This document shows positions 25,201-32,938 of a DNA stretch of 64,000 nucleotides, in pieces. This stretch comes from Helopsaltes ochotensis (taxonomy: Eukaryota; Chordata; Aves; Passeriformes; Locustellidae), in contig VXBM01000144.1 in NCBI GenBank assembly GCA_013400155.1, positions 157,088 to 221,087 on the forward strand. Direction: 5' to 3'. Within the stretch, counting starts at the first letter, position 1; each line of letters begins with the position of its first letter. The notes below the pieces were generated by a model. It was not told the DNA's origin. It saw only the letters and a list, made by a program, of their open reading frames with translations, and ran no database searches. The position numbers and the translations under genes were made by a program.

Positions 25201-28200
25201 TCAAGGATAGTCTGTTTCCACATGAGGATGGACACATATGTCCATGTATCATAGAGTCACTGAATGGTTTGGGTTGCAAAATACCTTAAAGACCATACTG
25301 TTCCAGCCCCTCCACCATGGGCAGGGACACCTTCTACAGGACCAGGTTCCTCGGAGCCTCATCCAACCTGGCTTTGGGCACTTCAGGGATGGGGCAGCCA
25401 CAGCTCCTCTGGGCAGCCTGTGCCAGGGCCTCACCACCCTCACAGCCAGATTTTTTTTTTCCCACTATCTAATGAAAACCTGCTGTCTTTCAGTTTGAAT
25501 CCATTCTGTCTTGTCCTGTCGTTACGTGCCCTGGTGAAAACTCCCTCTCCATCTTTCTGGTAGCCTCCAAGGGTTTATAGGGTGGGGGAGGAGTTTTCAC
25601 ATCTTGGCACATGCCTCCTTTGGATTTTCAATTTTTAAATTACACTTTTAGAAAAATATTGTAGCTGCAGTTTTCATACAGGAGTAACATTCCAGCATAA
25701 TTTCTGTTTGTTCTTGTGTCAGTTCCTAGGCATGAGGAATTTCGGGCCCTAACTGGAGTTACCAGTGTTCCAGCTTGTGCCTCTGAGAATGGCTCTAGTT
25801 CCATACTCTTTGTTCCTCTCTGTCAGGCTGTGAGGCGCAACAAAAAATTGTCCTTAGCCTAAACCAGCTCATTTTGTAATATCTGGTCACTAAGGCAGGC
25901 TTTGCTGACAATAGCAGTGGTTTTGCAGTGTGCCAGGTTGTGCTCTCTACATGACAGAAGTGTAGGTTCCTTCTACAGACGTGGATTTGTGGCTGTAGCC
26001 CCTCAGCTGGAGCACAAACCTTTGAACTCTGTGGAGTTAAATCTCATCTGCAACAAGTGGAGCGGGATTGTTTTGGTATTTTTATAAGAAACTTATCTCT
26101 TTGTTACGAAAATTCTTAACACATTACTTTGTTAAAATTTCAAATTAAAGTAAGTGGGATTGTTTTAAATTAACTGAAAAGACTCAAATTTAAGTAATTG
26201 TTTTAAAACTGAAAAGCCTATTAGAAAAAATTAACTTGTGAAAACATTCAGTGAGTACTGTGGTGATTTTTATGCAGAGTAGGTACTGTGAACAGTATTT
26301 GACTGACATACATATCTTGAAGTTTAATTGTGTTTGGTTTGAAAAAAAAAATCAATCCTAAGTATGTATGCCTGATAAGGAGCTAGAAAAATCTTTCAAG
26401 TATTATGACTATTTTTACAATAACCATAAACTGTTAAAAGGGTTGAATTTCCATTTACTGCTTGCAATCCTTACCCTAAAACTCAAGCCTTAAATAGGCC
26501 AAGAAATATTTATTGTATCTTCAAGTGAAACTTAAATACCTTTCCTCTTTTACAATTTCTGAATGACCCAGCAAGGGCTCTAGTAAAGCTTTACTGAACC
26601 AAGCTGCTAATAGTTATTTAATGTTGTTCTGTAGCCTGAAAGAATCTCAGTAGATTTTTCCTTTTAATCTCTTTGAATTGCAGGCTCATAAACCTCTCTG
26701 ATGAGCCTGCCAGTGTTTTCTTAGATCCTGCATTGAGACAATGGAGCTGCAGAATCCTTTCACCTCTTGTTGTCAGACAAATCCAATAGATGGCAAAGCC
26801 AGGCAGGCTGTGCTGCTGGGGAATTAAAATTTGTTTCACAAGTTCTGGTGGAAGATCAGGTCCTCACATCTCCCGCTGGATGTTCAGGGTGTGTTTCAGA
26901 AATGACGGCTCTGTACACAGAGTTTTACAGCCTGAGCAGACATCACGTGCAATGCCACCACATAACTCAGCACTGGTAAATTCCCACTCTCCTTCGGCCA
27001 GGGAGTGAAAATGGGACACCAGTTTACTTCAGACAAGCACCAATAAGGAGCCATGATTGTAATAACAATGATGCAGATGAAACGAGGAAGGACACAAGAA
27101 ATATGAATCACTGTGAGAACCATTAGGTTGGATGTTCTGCTTGCAAACTCAGACTGGGCCGTGCCTCTGTTTTTAAGTGGCTACCTCTGTTTCTGCTGTC
27201 TCAAGGTGTATTAGGCTGGGTAAGGTATTTAGTAGGAGACCTAGAAAATAAAAAAGCTTTGTTCATCTCTGGAAAACGTTCCTCATGCTTGAACCAGACA
27301 GGCCAATAAATGCAGTGTGCAAAACTGCCTGACAATGATCTTAAAGGTGTTTTCCAACAAAAATGATGTTGTGGTTCTATGATTCACAATTACTTTACTT
27401 GAAGTGTGGTAACCTCATGAATTTGCATCATACCAGTTCTTTTCAGGCGGTTCATGGCCCATCTGCCCTTTTTGTACTTTGTAGCAGCGAGGCATGACCC
27501 AGACCTCCACCACCAATCCTATAAAAGTTGTTCTGAGAGAAATCCTGCTTCATTAATTCCATATAGGAAACTCTGGAAGTTTTTTAGCTGAATTTTTTTT
27601 GTTACCTGTAGATGCAAATCTTTTCATTCTTACAAAATAAGACCTTTTCCCTTTGTGAAAATTGTGAACTTTTCTTCCCAGTATTAAAAATAAGCATGTG
27701 AAATAGGAAGCATTTCCTATTTTCATACTGTTCTCACAGTTATGGTACTGTCTTATTTGATCACAGTGGTGAGCCAGAGAGGTAGACAAACTTGATTTTG
27801 AACTCTGTTTTTTTTTTTTTTTTTATTGTTTTCTTCCTCAGAGAAAAGGAGGATTCTGTTTCAGGCAAGGCCTCTGGCTGGTTTTATGGGTGTTTTCAGG
27901 ACATTCACCATTCCAAGTTTGTAGCTCGTGGCAAGCAAACTCCCAGTAACATTGGTGTTACTTGGGATGAGGCCATCTGATCCTTTATTGTATTTTGACA
28001 CCTCACACAGTTAATGTTCTGATCGGGTGCAAGGAAAATGCTGTTACTCCATGTAACTGGTGTGTTTTCCTGTTTTCTTTCATCATTACACTCCTGCTGC
28101 TTTTTCCCCTTTCTTTTGAGAGTAATAAAGCACTGGGTCTGAGTGGGTTAATTTTCTTTTAGTTCTGACCTTTTCATTACCAAATAGGTGTTCAGCAAAG

Positions 28201-30942
28201 GTAACATCAAAGAGGCTGTACCGATCCTGTCATTTTTTCCAATGTGTCCCATTTAATTGCTTTCATTAGAGCTAATTTAGATGAGGCTCATTCCCAGGCA
28301 TATATAATGTATATTTCAGTTGAAAATAGAACAGTGAGTTGCAAGAGAAAGACTGGGATTTAAAACTTGGTGGTTGGGTCGTGGTGATAAAGAAGGGAAT
28401 TCTCCATTACCTGATCAGACGAAGGTTGGAGAGGGGCAGTTTTTCTGGGCTGCTCCTGGAGAGGGGGCTGCAAAGTCCTTCAGTTCTACTTTTCAGGCCA
28501 GAGCAAAGAAGTTACATGGAAGTTACACAGAAGCTGGGAACCACTTAGAATGTAGGGATTAAGTAGGGCAATCTCTTGGGAATTAAAACAACATAATCTG
28601 GGCCTCTGATTTTTCCAGCACTTGTTCAATAAGCAGTTCTGGAATAAGACATTATTTCACTGCCAGTTTTGCAAAGAAAACTGTAGAAAGCCCTCCATGC
28701 TCTCAAAAGCTGCTAAACTATAAACAGGCTTAAAAATTCACCACTCTAAGAGGGGGAACACCTCCCTCCTCAAGAACAACCTCATTTAAACTGTATGTAG
28801 GCACTGAGCTCCTGAGTCTTGCCAAAGCCAAGGCATCTCTGTGTATGTTCTGTAGTTCAGCTTTTGGGCACTTCTTGTTCTTCAAAATACAGCATTTGAG
28901 GAGTTGGAGCTTTCAGGGGACAGGCAGCAGCTGGGAGGTTTTGTGTCATTAAGTTATAAGGAGTTTATGTCTTTTTTCACTTTTTAGATGCTACTTTTTA
29001 TGGCTTCACTTGTATCTTTGCTGACAAGCTCTCACAATATTAAGCTAAAGAAGTTGGTGTGAACTTTCAAATGTGAGTTGCTGATAAATGGAAAAAACAC
29101 TGATTTGTAGTGAACACTTTGCATTTGATGCTGTCAGTTGTGTTGTACACTTTTCATTTCATGCTGTACTCAATATTGGAAGAGTCTGGGAGCTTAAATG
29201 GCAGCAGATCTCTCAGGTACAGGCCAGAACTTGACTTCCTTCTGTGCTCAAAGACTCTTTATCATAAAAGAGCACTTGGACTGGTCTTCCCCTACAAGCG
29301 TTTTGCATTTATTTCTTTGCAGGAATCTCAGTGGTATTCTCACACACAACGTTCCCTTGGTGCCGATTGGAAAGCTTTTCTTTGTCTGCTTCTTTCTAAG
29401 GAGGAATGAGTTGCCTGAGAGATACTAAGAAGTCTCCATTTGTGGAGCTATTTAAAATCTGCACGGACATAGCCCGTCCTGGTCAGCTTGCTCAGCTGTC
29501 CCATGGGTGCAGGAAGCTTTGATAGGTGATCTTGAGAGTCCCTTTGTCCCACATATCTGGGAAAAGTACAGGTTAGCAAACCTTCATTTCAGCTCGTGGA
29601 GCTGGAGTTACAGCTGGGTTTTAAAAGCCATCTACATCAAAACAGGAGCTCGCCCCTAATTTCACTGAAGTGAAATATGCAAAAGTGCTGGTTTCAGGGT
29701 CTTAATTCAGTAATGCATTGTCACCATTTATTTCTCCTGGCTACAAGAGGACATTTTCCAGCGTATGCAGATATATGGAAACTAAAATTTTAAAGAACTA
29801 CATTTTGAACTGACACAGTGGTCTAGGTAGGACTCTCTAGTAGGGACCAGATTGACTGCTGGGTATATAAAACTATTAATTTATCAGAAAAAACTGAACA
29901 TCTGTCATGTTTGCTTTATAGAAGATAACCTGACAAAAGAATGGCCACTTCATGCACAGATTTCTCTGGAGGACATGTCCTGGAATGAAGGTATAAGTGC
30001 CTTGCTGCTGGTTCCTAATGCTTTTCATTGTCCCTGTTAATTTTTTTCTGCATCTTGCACCATTGTTGTCTAACTTTAAGTGCTGTTTTTTCTGTATTTC
30101 GTGGGACAAAGCTGTTTTGTTGTCTGAGATTACCTGGGTTAGAATTTAACTTCATTACATTTGTCTTCCATTCCATCTACATCACTTCTCCCCACCCTCT
30201 CTTGCAGTACCACTTTTCACCCAGCTCTCCTCTTGTATAATTGACAGTACATAGATTTTTCCCATATCTCTTGTGCATCTTCTTGCTCTTCTGTGATGGT
30301 AGAACATCTGTGTTTCTTTTTTCATTTGCCACTGTTACTTCCCTCCTATCTATTGCACTGGCTTTTCTTGTTTAATTGCTTTTGGAATAAATGGATGATT
30401 TTTTTTTCTTTTTTTTAAGTTGTGAGGGGAAGAGTCCTACTTTTCTTTCTTCTCTTTTGGTTCCTGGGTTAGCAGTCTGTTTTGGACGCATCCTTGATCT
30501 GTCACACGTATGACTACCACCACTTAGTTTTTTCTTTTAATATCATCCATCACAGATGTGCACCTTGTTATTACTGGGATTTTTTCTCTTCTTGAAGAAA
30601 CTCCACTGGCCCTGGTTATTCAGTGTAAGAATTCCTCAACCACTGAAACATTTTGAGATTTTGTATTTTGAGCTACAAATGGTAGCACAGATACTGATAT
30701 GTACAACCCAGCAGTGGGAGGTTATTTGTTACTAAGAGCAGATTTGTGAAGAACATGCCAAATAAATTCTTGATTCTTCTCCAGCACTAAAGGCATTTTT
30801 GTTTTCTTTTTTGGCAGATGAACAACTCTACACTCTGTCCTGTCGATGTGGTGGGAATTACAGCATCTTCAAGAGTGAAAGCAAAGATGTATCTTTGGTT
30901 TGTTGTGACACGTGTTCACTTGTCATCGAGATCCTGCAATGA
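1148..30942 (+). CDS. DNAJC24: DNAJC24 / DPH4, diphthamide-synthesis J-domain zinc protein (4 coding exons)
   Basis: Coding exons join as 1148-1255, 21479-21617, 29922-29990 and 30818-30942 to give 146 residues, close to the ~149 of the human protein. The N-terminal J domain begins at QKDWYKVLG (about residues 8-16) and carries the invariant HPD at residues 38-40 within LLYHPDK, followed by FIEIDQAWKILG and EYDLQQR. The C-terminal DPH-type (CSL) zinc finger has CRCGG (Cys114, Cys116) and CDTC (Cys135, Cys138). The family protein is a cytosolic co-chaperone and metal/electron carrier needed for diphthamide formation on eEF2. The start is supported by an in-frame TGA at 1118-1120 and a strong context (G at -3 and +4). 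All splice sites are GT-AG and phases match, with no frameshift or premature stop. Homology was recognised by reading, not by search. Confidence 0.96.
5272..5293. repeat. C-rich low-complexity tract
   Basis: A short, nearly pure C run interrupted by single A and T bases in the first long DNAJC24 intron. It is a low-complexity tract with no apparent function. Confidence 0.8.
7084..7119. repeat. 18-bp tandem duplication (2 perfect copies)
   Basis: The unit GAATCTGATGCCTCTCTT occurs twice back to back with no mismatch (7084-7101 and 7102-7119), and a partial third copy begins (GAA, then CTCTCTT). It lies in the first long DNAJC24 intron. Perfect identity suggests a recent slippage or duplication. 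Confidence 0.95.
9934..9962. repeat. (TTTG)n simple repeat
   Basis: A T run followed by TTTG/TTCG units. Similar short TTTG runs occur at about 241-256 and 53096-53118. These are ordinary microsatellite-like tracts. Confidence 0.8.
14560..14960. promoter_or_regulatory. Candidate conserved non-coding block (intronic)
   Basis: A homogeneous AT-rich block in the first long DNAJC24 intron with retained CpGs (AACGTAC, TTTGCGTGG, AAACGTGTC). It also has clustered homeodomain/POU-like words (TAATTT, ATTTGTGCATTT, GTTTAATTTTG) and no repeat signature. This is a visual judgement of complexity and motif density, not an alignment. Confidence 0.25.
21060..21310. promoter_or_regulatory. Candidate conserved non-coding block just upstream of DNAJC24 second coding exon
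   Basis: A moderate-GC block with TGCCGTCGGTGCGCATGG, paired GTGACAC/GTGCCAC words and a terminal GGGATAATTAAATTGG homeodomain-type cluster. CpGs survive in an otherwise CpG-poor intron. It lies about 170 bp before the exon, so part may be splicing-related. No alignment was available. Confidence 0.25.
21479..21617 (+). CDS. DNAJC24: DNAJC24 second coding exon (HPD motif)
   Basis: The acceptor is GATTGGCAG|TATCAT and the donor is CGTG|GTAGGT. The exon encodes residues 37-82 plus the first base of codon 83. It starts with YHPDK, carrying the catalytic HPD tripeptide (38-40) that stimulates Hsp70 ATPase, and continues through helix III/IV sequence RFIEIDQAWKILGNEE to EYDLQQR. Length 139 nt, ending in phase 1. 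Confidence 0.95.
22370..22680. promoter_or_regulatory. Candidate conserved enhancer-like block (intronic)
   Basis: About 300 bp of high-complexity, CpG-retaining sequence in an AT-rich, CpG-depleted intron, with no repeat hallmarks. Motifs visible include a SOX-type CATTGTG (22534-22540), TTATTGAATT upstream of it, TTGACGTGG, and several CCACC/GGTGCCAC words. Overlapping ORFs on both strands are short and do not resemble proteins. The position inside the PAX6-flanking gene neighbourhood makes a developmental enhancer plausible, but this is inference. Confidence 0.35.
23670..23683. repeat. (TG)7 microsatellite
   Basis: Seven perfect TG dinucleotides in the DNAJC24 intron. Confidence 0.85.
24441..24913 (-). 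mobile_element. CR1 LINE fragment with reverse-transcriptase C-terminal remnant
   Basis: The left edge has the CR1 3' tail in antisense (ATAGAATCAGAGAATCACAC), so the element lies on the - strand. Read on the - strand, an ORF at 24913-24698 contains RWAGRNIKEF and NNPMHQYRLG, characteristic of the degraded C-terminal end of CR1 ORF2 in birds. The element is 5'-truncated, which is usual for CR1, and its frames are interrupted, so it is not mobile on its own. The middle (about 24655-24700) is diverged. Confidence 0.85.
25248..25580 (-). mobile_element. CR1 LINE 3'-end fragment
   Basis: It starts with the antisense CR1 tail (ATCATAGAGTCACTGAATGG) and continues through classic avian CR1 words: CCACCATGGGCAGGGACACC, CATCCAACCTGGC, GGGATGGGGCAG, CTGGGCAGCCTGTGCCAG, CTCACCACCCTCACAG and TTTCAGTTTGAATCCATT. 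It is a 5'-truncated, non-coding - strand copy. The 24914-25247 interval between this and the previous CR1 is not recognisably CR1, so they are probably two insertions. Confidence 0.9.
27330..27385 (+). mobile_element. Short CR1 3' terminus
   Basis: The sequence TGACAATGATCTTAAAGGTG, then TTTTCCAAC and a GGTTCTATGATTC end, matches the CR1 sense-strand 3' terminus (GATCTTAAAGGT..TTCCAAC..TTCTATGATTC). Only about 56 bp remain, an extreme 5' truncation. Confidence 0.75.
27421..27428. promoter_or_regulatory. POU octamer-type site ATTTGCAT
   Basis: A perfect ATTTGCAT octamer inside a moderately GC-rich, non-repetitive stretch (about 27415-27545) that includes CAGGCGGTTCATGG. A single octamer can occur by chance in 64 kb; another is near 39647. 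Confidence 0.2.
28225..28330. promoter_or_regulatory. Candidate homeodomain-site-rich non-coding block
   Basis: Within about 100 bp there are TTTAATTGC, TTCATTAGAGC and GCTAATTTAG, three TAAT-type cores closely spaced, plus TTTCCAATGTGTCCC upstream and a TATATAATGTATA stretch. Dense TAAT cores separated by non-repetitive sequence resemble conserved developmental enhancers. No alignment is available. Confidence 0.3.
29922..29990 (+). CDS. DNAJC24: DNAJC24 third coding exon
   Basis: The acceptor is GCTTTATAG|AAGATAAC and the donor is GAAG|GTATAAGT. It encodes residues 83-105 (first base of codon 83 comes from the previous exon), the linker between J domain and zinc finger, ending in the family-conserved LEDMSWNE. 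Length 69 nt, phase 1 on both sides, so skipping it would keep the frame. Confidence 0.93.
29991..30817 (+). other. DNAJC24: DNAJC24 last intron (827 bp)
   Basis: Donor GTATAAGT, acceptor TTTCTTTTTTGGCAG. Pyrimidine-rich throughout, and nothing else was recognised in it. Confidence 0.92.
30818..30942 (+). CDS. DNAJC24: DNAJC24 terminal coding exon (zinc finger, stop TGA)
   Basis: It encodes residues 106-146 and ends CSLVIEILQ-stop with TGA at 30940-30942. The CxC (Cys114, Cys116) and CxxC (Cys135, Cys138) pairs form the DPH-type zinc/iron site. An additional Cys134 precedes the CxxC pair. The exon continues as 3' UTR. Confidence 0.95.
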
Positions 30943-31151
30943 TTGTTTCAATGAAGAACAGTGAATGTTACAAACTTCTCAAAAGACTGGACAAACAAGG
31001 GACAGCATCTGCTAAAGAAATGTATGTTGAAGAAAAGGGGAGCACTACAAGAACAAGGTCGTTCAGGCTTAAAAATGACAAGTGCCCCTTTGTTCACACA
31101 GCTCTGCAGACATGAGGCTCAGATTTTCGTTCTGTAGATGAAGAGCTCATT

Positions 31152-31157
31152 ATTAAA
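31152..31157 (+). other. DNAJC24: Candidate DNAJC24 polyadenylation signal ATTAAA
   Basis: The common variant hexamer ATTAAA lies about 210 nt after the stop codon and is followed within 40-50 nt by GT-rich sequence (GTTCTGTAC, GAGTGTATCTCC). It would give a short 3' UTR that does not overlap IMMP1L. Confidence 0.4.
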
Positions 31158-31537
31158 CACCTCCAGCCCAGAACACAAGTTCTGTACAACTGGAGTGTAT
31201 CTCCTGATCTAAAGGTTTCTTCCCCAGCAAACAACAGAGTAGCTTCTTTCAATTTCAGTCTGAAGCAGCTCTACCTCTTAGGTTAAATCCTTTTAACAAC
31301 TCAGATGACAAAATTCAATCAGGAGGCACAGATATGAGAATGATTTGAAGATAATGAAGACCAAGGTTCAGCAGTGGAAACAGGAACATTTTCTGTTTAT
31401 AAGCTAAATATTTAAGTTCATGAAATCCTCTCAAAGACTGGAGCCTAGAAGGAGGAGGCAGAGCCTGACAGCTGGAGGCGGCTGGGTGTCCCAGTGCTGA
31501 GGAGCAGGGCTGGTGGCTGTGCCCTGCCCTGTGACAG

Positions 31538-31545
31538 TGACGTCA
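31538..31545. promoter_or_regulatory. Perfect CRE palindrome TGACGTCA
   Basis: The full 8-bp cAMP-response element consensus lies in the GC-richer block between two convergent genes, where no promoter is expected. Motif only; there is no evidence of use. Confidence 0.3.
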
Positions 31546-32007
31546 CCTGGGCAGCCTGGAGCAGGAGCACATGTTGAGCTGGGCTCTCCACTGTCAGAGC
31601 AAATGGAGTCACCATTCCTGAGAGGAAAGCTAACGAGGGAGCTGTGCTCAGACCCCACTGGGCAGTCAGAGAAACCCCACAGCACTCCTGGGAGTGACCA
31701 GCAGATCTGGAAGCCCACTGGTTCTGTGTTCCATCTGCTGACACAGGGCAAGCCAGGGGATGGCTCAGGCTGTGTGACAACACAGCAAGTGCACTGTGCC
31801 TTCTCCATCCTCCTGAACACTCAGTGCTAACCTTGTCTTGGGACAAAACCCCAGAACTTTCCCATAAATCTAAGCACTCACTGTGACTCGTCAGAGGAAG
31901 CAGAGCAAGAGGCACATAATTTTTGTTGGTCACACAAGTGTATCATTCCCACTCTGAAGTTAGGTGTAATCTTGGAAAGAGACATCTTTAGTCAAGTAAT
32001 ATTTGTG

Positions 32008-32043
32008 TTTATTCTAAACAAAAATAGTTCCATTCATTTTATT
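32008..32043 (-). other. IMMP1L: Candidate IMMP1L polyadenylation signals (two AATAAA)
   Basis: On the - strand AATAAA occurs at 32043-32038 and 32013-32008, about 41 and 71 nt beyond the IMMP1L stop codon. Either would end the transcript within roughly 100 nt of the stop. Confidence 0.6.
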
Positions 32044-32083
32044 AGAAAATACTATGAAAACTGTCAGTAGTAACTTAAGTCTT

Positions 32084-32152
32084 TTAATCATCAAGAAATC
32101 TGTGGCCATTGGGGCTTGCACGTAGAAATCCAAAGTCATTCAGAGGCCATAT
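32084..32152 (-). CDS. IMMP1L: IMMP1L terminal coding exon
   Basis: The - strand acceptor is CTTTATTTTACAG|ATATGG. Coding starts IWPLNDFGFLRASPNGHRF and stops with TAA (32084-32086). Residues 145-166, phase 0. The C-terminus matches the family ending DFGFLRASPNGHRF. Confidence 0.96.
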   Translation of the reverse strand: MWPLNDFGFLRASPNGHRFLDD

Positions 32153-32868
32153 CTGTAAAATAAAGCACAGTTACAAGAGATTTTAATCACAATTCAAATC
32201 TTAGTATTTTCATTTATAATTGCAATCGTTTCATAAACAGCATAATTTTTTCTCTCTTTGGTAAAGAACTCACTGCTGTGCTTCTCTTACTAAAAGTAAT
32301 AAATACTGTATATTACAGGGAATCGTTCCATAGTGTGAACTTTACAGTTTATGCAGGGCGTGCTTTGCTGTGGAGAGCCTCATGAATTCCATTGTTTTTT
32401 TCAGCCTTGGAAATAAACATGTTCCTAAAGAGTGTATTTCCAATTCAGTGTTTTCTAGCTTGTAAAGCTCTTCATGTCTTTAAAGACAAGGTATGTGTTT
32501 TTTGGTCCATCTAGGAGAAGAAAAAAATGTATCACACACGTGGACCTCCCCCTGGTGAGGTGTACATTTGTATTTTCAAGATGGGCCTTTGAACAAAACT
32601 TGGAGAAAAGTAACTGCAAATGCCAAACCTTGGATACAGGTGAATGTAGACAAACAGGAATGAAGGGGTGGACTGCCTGCCACCGCCTGGGGCTCTGGAC
32701 TGAGAGGTTCCTCTGAGAAGGGGACAGTTATTTACAAAAGAGCACAACTCATCACCCAGTACAGATGTCAGAGAATGATGCTGAATAAATAAACTGTTCA
32801 TGTACTGAATGCTCCCAGGAGTATTTTGCTCTGCCCAGTCATTAATTACATGTAGGATGGTCTTGTAT

Positions 32869-32938
<70 letters not shown>

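Larger units (their letters stand above)
21618..29921 (+). other. DNAJC24: DNAJC24 intron between second and third coding exons (about 8.3 kb)
   Basis: Donor GTAGGT, acceptor TTTGCTTTATAG. Contents: a CpG-containing candidate regulatory block (22370-22680), a TG microsatellite (23670-23683), CR1 fragments (24441-24913, 25248-25580 and 27330-27385), an unused strong acceptor at 27842, and a homeodomain-site-rich block (28225-28330). No other gene is seen. Confidence 0.9.
30943..32083. other. Convergent 3' UTR / intergenic region between DNAJC24 and IMMP1L
   Basis: The two stop codons face each other across 1141 bp. On the + strand, ATTAAA at 31152-31157 is the nearest candidate poly(A) signal for DNAJC24; later AATAAA words at 32159, 32298, 32412 and 32784 would extend it through IMMP1L's last exon. 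On the - strand, AATAAA at 32038-32043 and 32008-32013 would give IMMP1L a very short 3' UTR. A GC-richer block at about 31438-31830 contains a perfect TGACGTCA (31538-31545). Long ORFs in that block (162 codons on -, 105 on +) show no recognisable protein and are best explained by composition. Confidence 0.7.

Noticed and set aside
31445..31933. 162-codon ORF on the - strand (and 129/105-codon ORFs overlapping it)
   Set aside because: No recognisable domain, lies in a GC-richer 3' region where stops are rarer, and competing frames on both strands are equally open.
32819..32936. A lysine-rich coding region spanning the A64 tract
   Set aside because: The poly-lysine ORF is only a translation of the homopolymer.
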